DNA of 10,853 nucleotides from Myxococcales bacterium (GTDB taxonomy: Bacteria; Myxococcota; Myxococcia; Myxococcales; Anaeromyxobacteraceae). Position numbers and translations under genes: made by a program. This document shows, piece after piece, positions 5,805-10,853 of the stretch. The stretch lies in the NCBI GenBank assembly GCA_021779335.1, contig JAJYAW010000057.1:1-10853 (forward strand), in the 5' to 3' direction. A model generated the notes under the pieces. It made no database searches and was not told where the DNA came from. It saw nothing but the letters and a program-made list of their open reading frames with translations. Each line of letters begins with the position of its first letter. Position 1 is the first letter of the stretch.

Positions 5805-6725
5805 TCAGGCGCCGGGGAAGAAGGGCTTGCCCAGGGAGGCCGGCATGTTGAGCCGGATCCAGAGCGGGTTGCTGGAGATGAGGACGAGGACGACGACGGT
5901 GGCCACGTAGGGGAGCATGGTCATGAACTGCGGCGCGACCTGCACCCCCTGCGCCTGGAGGAAGAGCTGCAGCATGGTGACGCCGCCGAACAGGTAGGCG
6001 CCCAGCAGGAGGCGGGCCGGGCGCCAGGTGGCGAAGACGGTGAGCGCCAGCGCGATCCAGCCGCGCCCGGCCACCATCCCCTCCACCCAGAGCGGCGTGT
6101 AGACCACCGAGAGGTAGGCGCCCGCCACGCCGCAGAGCGCGCCGCCCGCCAGCACCGCCGCCAGCCGGATGCGCCGCACCGGGTAGCCGAGCGCGTGGGC
6201 CGAGGCGGGCGACTCGCCGACGGCGCGCAGGACCAGGCCGGCGCGGGTCCGGTAGAGGAACCAGGCGGCGGCGCCCGCCAGGGTCATCACCAAGTAGACC
6301 ATGGGGTGCTGCTTGAAGAGCGCCTCGCCGAGGAAGGGCAGGTCGCGCAGCAGCGGCACCGAGGGGGCGGGGGTCTCCACGAGCTGCTTGCCCACCAGGT
6401 CGATGCCCACGAAGGCGGAGAAGCCGGAGCCGAAGAGGCTGATGGCCAGGCCGGTGGCGTACTGGTTGGTGTTGAGCCAGATGACCAGCCACCCGAAGAC
6501 GGCCGAGAGGGCAGCCCCGGCCAGCGCGCCGGCCGCGAAGGCGGCCCACTCGTTGCCGGTCAGGAGGGCGGTGCCGAAGCCGGCCACCGCGGCCACCAGC
6601 ATGATCCCCTCGGAGCCCAGGTTGAGCACGCCGGCCCGCTCGTTGAGGAGCAGCCCCAGGCCGGCCAGCGCCAGCGGCGTGCCGGCGGACAGGGTGGCGG
6701 CCACGAGCAGCGCGAGCTGGTTCAT
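5805..6725 (-). CDS. BMP-type ABC transporter permease 2
   Basis: This is a 306-residue inner-membrane protein of the BPD_transp_2 permease family (PF02653), with roughly eight to ten hydrophobic segments. The NERAGVLNLGSEGIMLVAAVAG motif (28-49, read in two halves) follows the first segment and is diagnostic of the second permease in BMP/nucleoside importers. RTRAGLVLRAVGESPASAHALG (159-180) is the conserved cytoplasmic loop that contacts the ATPase. It should pair with permease 1 to form the translocation pathway. Its ATG at 6725-6723 overlaps the TGA of permease 1 (6724-6722) as ATGA, indicating translational coupling. Length is normal for the family. A 67-base gap with no recognisable promoter separates it from the lipoprotein gene. 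Confidence 0.92.
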   Translation of the reverse strand: MNQLALLVAATLSAGTPLALAGLGLLLNERAGVLNLGSEGIMLVAAVAGFGTALLTGNEWAAFAAGALAGAALSAVFGWLVIWLNTNQYATGLAISLFGSGFSAFVGIDLVGKQLVETPAPSVPLLRDLPFLGEALFKQHPMVYLVMTLAGAAAWFLYRTRAGLVLRAVGESPASAHALGYPVRRIRLAAVLAGGALCGVAGAYLSVVYTPLWVEGMVAGRGWIALALTVFATWRPARLLLGAYLFGGVTMLQLFLQAQGVQVAPQFMTMLPYVATVVVLVLISSNPLWIRLNMPASLGKPFFPGA

Positions 6726-7795
6726 GAGGAGCGGCTCCAGCGCGGGCGGTACTGCACCAGCGTGTCGCAGGCCAGCAGGGCCAGCAGCAGCACCCCCTGG
6801 AAGATGCCCGTCAGGGCGGAGGGGAGGCCCAGGCGCGACTGGGCCAGCTCGCCGCCGATGAGGAAGGTGGAGAGCACCAGGCTGGCCAGGATGGTGCCGA
6901 GCGGGTGCAGCCTGCCCACGAAGGCCACGATGATGGCGGTGAAGCCGTAGCCGGAGGAGACGTGCGGCGTGAGCTGCCCCATGGGCCCCGCCACCTCGAA
7001 CGCCCCGGCCACCCCGGCGAGGCCGCCCGAGACCAGCAGCGTGGTCCAGATGGCGGCGCGGGAGGAGAAGCCGGCGTAGCGGGCCGCCAGCGGCGCCGGG
7101 CCGCCCACCTGGAGCTGCATGCCGCGGTAGGTGCGGAACATGAAGAGCCACATGGCCAGCGCCGCCAGCAGCGCCACCGGCAGGCCCCAGCCGAGCCGCA
7201 TCCCCGGGATGAGCCGCGGCACCTCGGTGTTGGCGGCGAAGCTCACCGTCTGCGGGAAGTTGAAGCCGTTGGGGTCCTTCCACGGGCCGAAGACCAGCCA
7301 GGAGAGGAGCAGGTTGGCGATGTAGACCAGCATGAGGCTGACCAGGATCTCGTTGGCGTTGAAGCGGTCGCGCAGCAGCGCCACGATGGACGCCCAGGCG
7401 GCGCCGCCCAGCGCGCCGGCCACGACGAGGAGCGGGAAGAACGCCAGCTTCGGGATGGCCAGCTCGGCGGTGGTGACCCAGAGCGCCAGCCCGCCGCCGG
7501 CGATGGCGCCCATGAGGAACTGCCCCTCGGCGCCGATGTTCCAGACGTTGGAGCGGTAGCTGAGCGCCAGCCCCAGCGCGCACAGGATCAGGGGAGTGGA
7601 CTTGAGCCCCAGCTCGGAGAGGGCGCGCAGCCCGTTGAAGGGCTCCAGCACGAAGACCTGCAGCCCCTGCAGCGGGTCCTTGCCGAGCGCGGCGAAGATG
7701 GCGCCGGCCACCAGCATGGTGGTGGCGAAGGCCAGCAGCGGCGAGAGGACGCCCATGAGCTGCGAGGGGGCGGTGCGGGCCTCGAGCCGGATCAC
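6722..7795 (-). CDS. BMP-type ABC transporter permease 1
   Basis: The 357-residue membrane protein starts at GTG 7795-7793, which overlaps the ATPase stop as GTGA. The first membrane segment is at about residues 15-37. SYRSNVWNIGAEGQFLMGAI (79-98) is the conserved motif of the first permease in nucleoside/BMP importers. RDRFNANEILVSLMLVYIANLLLSW (142-166, read in two parts) and FRTYRGMQLQVGG (220-232) are further family landmarks, and GGLAGVAGAFEVAGP (257-271) is a late conserved segment. It should form the inner-membrane channel with permease 2, driven by the double-domain ATPase. The open frame continues upstream of the GTG, but that part reads antisense-like Arg/Ala/Pro residues inside the ATPase gene, so the GTG overlap is the natural start. 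Confidence 0.92.
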   Translation of the reverse strand: MIRLEARTAPSQLMGVLSPLLAFATTMLVAGAIFAALGKDPLQGLQVFVLEPFNGLRALSELGLKSTPLILCALGLALSYRSNVWNIGAEGQFLMGAIAGGGLALWVTTAELAIPKLAFFPLLVVAGALGGAAWASIVALLRDRFNANEILVSLMLVYIANLLLSWLVFGPWKDPNGFNFPQTVSFAANTEVPRLIPGMRLGWGLPVALLAALAMWLFMFRTYRGMQLQVGGPAPLAARYAGFSSRAAIWTTLLVSGGLAGVAGAFEVAGPMGQLTPHVSSGYGFTAIIVAFVGRLHPLGTILASLVLSTFLIGGELAQSRLGLPSALTGIFQGVLLLALLACDTLVQYRPRWSRSS

Positions 7796-9390
7796 GGGGC
7801 CTCCCCCGGCGCCGGCGGCGCCCCGGCGGCGCGCCCGGGCGCGGCGGCCGTCGCCCCCGCCGCCTCCTCTCCCCACAGCCCGCTCATCCACTCCCCCACC
7901 AGCTCCACCGTGGCCGCCTCCGTGGCGATGCTGGGCGAGAGCCGCCCCTTGGAGATGACGTGGAGCCGGTCGGTCATGGCGAAGAGCTCGTCGAGCTCCT
8001 CCGAGACCACCAGCACGGCGCAGCCGGCGTCGCGCAGGGCCAGCAGCTCGCCGCGGATCTGCGCGGCCGCCCCCACGTCCACCCCCCAGGTCGGCTGGGC
8101 CACGATGAGCACCTTGGGGACCGCGTCGATCTCGCGCCCCACGATGTACTTCTGCAGGTTGCCGCCGGACAGGCTGCGCGCCGCCGCCCCCGGCCCGCCC
8201 GACTTCACGTTGAAGCGCTCGATGATGCCGCTGGTCTGCGTCCGCAGCGCGCCCCGGTCGATCCAGCCGAAGCGGCGCAGCGACTCGCGCCGGGTCAGCA
8301 GCAGGTTGGAGGCGAGCGAGAGGGAGGGCACCGCGCCGCGCCCCAGCCGCTCCTCCGGGATGAAGTGGAGCCCCAGCCTGCGCCGCGCCGCCGAGTGGAG
8401 CCGGCCGATGGGCTGGTCGAAGATCCGCACCGCGCCGTCCTCGGCGCGCGGATCCTCGCCGGAGAGCGCCGCCAGCAGCTCCTGCTGCCCGTTGCCCGAG
8501 ACCCCGGCGATGCCCACGATCTCGCCGGCGTGGACGTCGAGCGAGACGCGCTCGAGCGGGACGTCGAAGCGGTCCAGCCGCGGCAGCGAGAGGTCCCGCA
8601 CCCGCAGGGCCAGGGCGCCGCGCTCGGACTCCCGGCGCACCAGCCTGGGCGGCTCGGCGCCGATCATGAGGCGCGACAGCGACGCGGTGGTCTCCTGCGT
8701 CGGGTCGCAGGTGCCGGTGACGCGCCCGCCGCGCAGCACGGTGCACTGGTGGCAGAGGGCGCGGATCTCGTCGAGCTTGTGGCTGATGTAGAGGATGGAG
8801 CAGCCGGTGGCGGCCAGCTGGCGCAGCGTGACGAAGAGCCGCTCCACCGCCTGCGGCGTCAGGACCGAGGTGGGCTCGTCGAGGATGAGCAGCTGGGGCT
8901 CGGCCAGCAGGGCCCGCACGATCTCGACCCGCTGCCGCTCCCCCACCGAGAGGGTGTGGACCGCCCGGTCCGGCTCGAGCTCCAGCCCGTACTCGGCCGC
9001 CTTGGCGCGGATGCCGTCGACGACCGCCCGCAGCGGCACGCGGCGCGACAGCCCCAGCCAGACGTTCTCCGCCACGGTGAGCGTGTCGAAGAGCGAGAAG
9101 TGCTGGAAGACCATGGCGACGCCCAGGTGGCGCGCCTCGTGGGGCGAGCGGATCTGCACCGGCCGGCCGTTCCACTCGATCACCCCGGCGTCGGGGCGGA
9201 CCGCGCCGTAGATGATCTTGACCAGCGTCGACTTGCCCGCCCCGTTCTCGCCCAGGATGGAGTGGATCTCCCCGGGCTGGACCGTCAGCGCCACGCCGTC
9301 GTTGGCCACCACCGCGCCGTAGCGCTTGGTGACGCGCTCCAGCCGGAGGCGGGGCGCGGCCGCGGGGGTGACGGTGGGCAGGCCGCTCAT
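7792..9390 (-). CDS. BMP-type ABC transporter ATP-binding protein with two NBDs
   Basis: The 532-residue cytoplasmic ATPase has two nucleotide-binding domains in tandem, like RbsA/NupO proteins. NBD1 (about 14-245) is complete: Walker A GENGAGKST (47-55), Q-loop Q96, signature LSVGERQR (147-154), Walker B LLILDEPTS (167-175) and H-switch H204. NBD2 (about 260-505) is degenerate in the manner usual for the family. Its Walker A reads GVSGNGQQ (296-303) with Gln in place of Lys, Walker B is LIVAQPTWGVD, and the switch histidine position is Glu in VVSEELDE. Its signature LSGGNLQK (407-414) is intact, so one composite ATP site should be hydrolytic. An Ala/Pro/Gly-rich tail follows residue 508. The ATG lies 10 bases after the gpt stop with no clear ribosome binding site, so coupling to gpt translation is likely. 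Confidence 0.93.
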   Translation of the reverse strand: MSGLPTVTPAAAPRLRLERVTKRYGAVVANDGVALTVQPGEIHSILGENGAGKSTLVKIIYGAVRPDAGVIEWNGRPVQIRSPHEARHLGVAMVFQHFSLFDTLTVAENVWLGLSRRVPLRAVVDGIRAKAAEYGLELEPDRAVHTLSVGERQRVEIVRALLAEPQLLILDEPTSVLTPQAVERLFVTLRQLAATGCSILYISHKLDEIRALCHQCTVLRGGRVTGTCDPTQETTASLSRLMIGAEPPRLVRRESERGALALRVRDLSLPRLDRFDVPLERVSLDVHAGEIVGIAGVSGNGQQELLAALSGEDPRAEDGAVRIFDQPIGRLHSAARRRLGLHFIPEERLGRGAVPSLSLASNLLLTRRESLRRFGWIDRGALRTQTSGIIERFNVKSGGPGAAARSLSGGNLQKYIVGREIDAVPKVLIVAQPTWGVDVGAAAQIRGELLALRDAGCAVLVVSEELDELFAMTDRLHVISKGRLSPSIATEAATVELVGEWMSGLWGEEAAGATAAAPGRAAGAPPAPGEAP

Positions 9391-9400
9391 CGACGCCGGG

Positions 9401-9949
9401 TCAGGGCACGGGGCGGTGCTGCTTGATGGGAGAGACGAACTGGTAGTCGATGTCCCAGGGGAAGTAGATCCACTTCTCCTGCTTGAACTCCTTGACGAAG
9501 GTGTCCACCAGCGGGCGCCCGGCCGGCTTGGCGTAGAGGGTGGCGAAGTGGGCCCTGGGGAGCCGCTCGCGCACGGCGCGGGCCGTCCGGCCGGTGTCGA
9601 CGAGGTCGTCGATGAGGAGCCAGCCCGCGCCGTCGCCCTCCACCGACTTGAGCCACCGGAGCTCGCCCTGGCGCTGCTCGGCCGCCCCTTCGCCGGCGCC
9701 GTAGGAGACCACGCAGACGGTGTCGATGAGCCGGAGCTCCAGCTCGCGCGCCACCAGCGCCGCCGGCACCAGGCCGCCGCGGGTGATGGCGATGATCCCC
9801 TTCCAGTCCTGCTTCAGGTCGTGGAGCACGCGGGACAGGTAGCGCGCGTCGCGGTGCAGCTCCGGCCACGAGATGACGATCTCGTCCTTGTAGGGATTGC
9901 CGGAGGGGTGCGCCTCGCCGCCGGGCGGGGCGCTCTGTCCACTTGCCAT
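9401..9949 (-). CDS. gpt: Xanthine-guanine phosphoribosyltransferase
   Basis: The 182-residue product matches E. coli Gpt (152 residues) along its length, as recalled from the family: DEIVISWPELHRDARYL, WKGIIAITRGGLVPAALVAREL (49-70, in two parts), DTVCVVSYG, and EGDGAGWLLIDDLVDTGRTA. LLIDDLVDTGRTA (111-123) is the PRPP-binding loop with its acidic pair and glycine. AHFATLYAKPAGRPLVDTFV and WIYFPWD complete the purine-binding hood region. It transfers phosphoribose from PRPP to xanthine, guanine or hypoxanthine in the cytoplasm, trapping the imported base. An N-terminal extension of about 20 residues, Gly/Pro/Ala-rich, is absent from the E. coli enzyme. The ATG at 9949 has GAGGA (9960-9956) six bases upstream. 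It is the first gene of the ABC importer operon, which ties the transporter to purine salvage. Confidence 0.93.
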   Translation of the reverse strand: MASGQSAPPGGEAHPSGNPYKDEIVISWPELHRDARYLSRVLHDLKQDWKGIIAITRGGLVPAALVARELELRLIDTVCVVSYGAGEGAAEQRQGELRWLKSVEGDGAGWLLIDDLVDTGRTARAVRERLPRAHFATLYAKPAGRPLVDTFVKEFKQEKWIYFPWDIDYQFVSPIKQHRPVP

Positions 9950-9999
9950 GGCTGGTCCTCGTCGTGGCGCGGGCGCTGGCGGCTCCCTGGCCGGGCCTC

Positions 10000-10008
10000 G
10001 TCCTAGCA
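10000..10008 (-). promoter_or_regulatory. Candidate extended -10 for the gpt operon
   Basis: Read on the minus strand, TGC-TAGGAC (10008-10000) has the TGn extension and a TA-containing hexamer matching three of six consensus bases. No good -35 is found 16-18 bases upstream. Transcription would start near 9993, giving a leader of about 43 bases that ends in the GAGGA ribosome binding site. No purine riboswitch fold is visible in so short a leader. Confidence 0.28.
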
Positions 10009-10088
10009 CAGAGTCCCGACGCCCGGGGGCCCGCCCGCGGAGGCCCGGCCGGCCCCGGCGCTTGACAGCCGGGCGGGGAGCCCCGGCG

Positions 10089-10117
10089 TTGAGCCCAGGG
10101 ACGGCCCGGTCCATACT
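10089..10117 (+). promoter_or_regulatory. Candidate sigma70-type promoter of the patatin-like gene
   Basis: TTGAGC (10089-10094) and CATACT (10112-10117) are separated by exactly 17 bases, and each matches four of six consensus bases. The predicted start is near 10124, which is the GTG start codon itself. A perfect TTGACA lies further upstream at 10062-10067 but has no -10 at a suitable distance. A six-pair hairpin (10068-10073 with 10082-10087) lies between the two -35-like sites. Confidence 0.45.
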
Positions 10118-10123
10118 GCCGGG

Positions 10124-10853
10124 GTGCCCACGCTCCGGGAGTGGCTGCGCCAGGCCCCCTTCACGCTGGGCCTCTCGTCCGGCTTCTTCGGCTTCTTCGC
10201 CCACGCCGGGGTGGTGGCCGTCCTCGAGGAGGAGGGGCTCCAGCCCGCGGCGCTGTGCGGCTCCTCGGCGGGGGCGCTGGTGGGCGGCCTGTGGGGCGCC
10301 GGCGTGCCGGCGGCCCGGCTCCGAGACGAGCTGCTGGCGCTGCGCCGGCGGGACTTCTGGGACCCGGCGCCCGGCCTCGGCCTGCTGCGCGGCCTCAGGT
10401 TCCGGTCGCGGCTCGACGCGCTCCTGCCGGTCGCCACCCTCGAGGCCTGCCCGAGGCCGGTGGCCCTCTCGGTCTTCGATCTGGCCGCCCGCCGCACGGT
10501 GGTGCTGCGGCGCGGGCCGCTCGCCCAGGCCATCCACGCCTCCTGCGCGGCGCCGCTGCTCTTCCAGCCGGTCCGGATCGGCGGGCGCGCCTACCTGGAC
10601 GGCGGCGTGAGGGACCGCCACGGGCTGGCGGCGGTCGCCGACGGGGAGCGGGTCCTCTACCACCACCTCACCTCGCGCTCGCCGTGGCGGCGGAGGGACA
10701 GCCCGGCGCTCCGCGTGCCGGCCCGGCCCGGGCTGGAGGCGGTGGCTCTCCCCGGCCTGCCGCGGCTCGGACCCTTCCGCCTGGAGCGCGGCGGCGAGGC
10801 GCTGCAGCTCGCCGCGGATGGGATGCGGGCGGCGCTCGACCGGGAGGTCGGGC
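10124..10853 (+). CDS. Patatin-like serine hydrolase/phospholipase, 3' end outside the window
   Basis: A GTG start opens a frame of 243 residues that runs off the right edge with no stop. The nucleophile elbow GSSAG (46-50, Ser48) is followed by the catalytic Asp in LDGGVRD (Asp159), the Ser/Asp dyad of patatin-like enzymes. SGFFGFFAHAGVVAVLEEEG (19-38) occupies the place of the usual glycine-rich oxyanion loop, with only two of its glycines kept. ASCAAPLLFQPV (139-150) is the usual segment before the Asp, where family members read ASCAIPG-like sequences. Such proteins hydrolyse acyl esters of lipids, usually in the cytoplasm or at membranes; no signal peptide is visible. Transcription diverges from the gpt operon. 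No ribosome binding site precedes the GTG, consistent with a leaderless mRNA. Family assignment is firm; the substrate is unknown. Confidence 0.85.
   Translation, partial: MPTLREWLRQAPFTLGLSSGFFGFFAHAGVVAVLEEEGLQPAALCGSSAGALVGGLWGAGVPAARLRDELLALRRRDFWDPAPGLGLLRGLRFRSRLDALLPVATLEACPRPVALSVFDLAARRTVVLRRGPLAQAIHASCAAPLLFQPVRIGGRAYLDGGVRDRHGLAAVADGERVLYHHLTSRSPWRRRDSPALRVPARPGLEAVALPGLPRLGPFRLERGGEALQLAADGMRAALDREVG

Noticed and set aside
7960..9426. A 488-codon plus-strand open frame opposite the ABC ATPase gene.
   Set aside because: The minus strand carries clear Walker A, signature and Walker B motifs in a full-length ATPase. The plus-strand frame is compositionally biased shadow sequence.
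9950..9993. A purine riboswitch in the gpt leader.
   Set aside because: The leader is only about 43 bases and shows no three-way-junction helices or conserved loop bases of the purine aptamer.
10062..10067. A perfect TTGACA, first taken as the -35 of the patatin-like gene.
   Set aside because: Positions 16-18 bases downstream are GGCGTT-like with no -10 character. TTGAGC at 10089 fits CATACT with a 17-base spacer.
1..10853. Mobile elements, CRISPR array, tRNA/rRNA, or a defence or biosynthetic island.
   Set aside because: I saw no transposase or integrase motifs, terminal repeats, spaced direct repeats or structured RNA genes. Base and codon style are uniform across the window.

Overview
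The window is very GC-rich throughout, with G or C at most third codon positions and long antisense open frames. Protein content and composition suggest a high-GC Gram-negative bacterium, perhaps a myxobacterium such as Anaeromyxobacter. That placement is inferred from composition and protein style, not from a marker gene. An outer-membrane barrel, a diacylglyceryl-type lipoprotein and periplasmic proteins support a Gram-negative cell envelope. I see no rRNA, tRNA, CRISPR array, insertion sequence, integrase or attachment site.

Left part, plus strand (1-4510). The 3' end of an amidohydrolase gene comes first; it resembles 8-oxoguanine/guanine-type deaminases. Next are a small exported or anchored protein with an HEXXH motif, then a two-gene unit: an outer-membrane porin-like barrel, and 16 bases later a periplasmic protein ending in a PstS-like domain. 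An MFS transporter follows. GC-rich hairpins sit directly after several of these genes, and candidate promoters precede the HEXXH gene and the porin gene.

Right part, minus strand (9949 down to 4595). This is a compact five-gene operon, in transcription order: a xanthine-guanine phosphoribosyltransferase (gpt), a double-NBD ABC ATPase, permease 1, permease 2 and a BMP/PnrA-family substrate-binding lipoprotein. ATPase to permease 1 (GTGA) and permease 1 to permease 2 (ATGA) are 4-base stop/start overlaps, and gpt to ATPase is separated by 10 bases. The layout reads as a purine uptake-and-trap module: the lipoprotein captures a purine base or nucleoside, the ABC complex imports it, and Gpt converts xanthine, guanine or hypoxanthine to the nucleotide with PRPP. 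The deaminase fragment at the left edge fits the same theme but is on the other strand and about 4 kb away.

Right edge, plus strand (10124-10853). A divergent GTG-start gene encodes a patatin-like serine hydrolase with a visible Ser/Asp dyad and runs off the window. Its candidate promoter places the transcription start on the start codon itself, suggesting a leaderless mRNA. The HEXXH gene may be the same.

Most of the window is ordinary housekeeping and accessory content. The points most worth a second look are the purine operon's substrate, the helical/PstS-like fusion paired with a porin, the HEXXH protein, the patatin's altered oxyanion region, and the possible leaderless starts.
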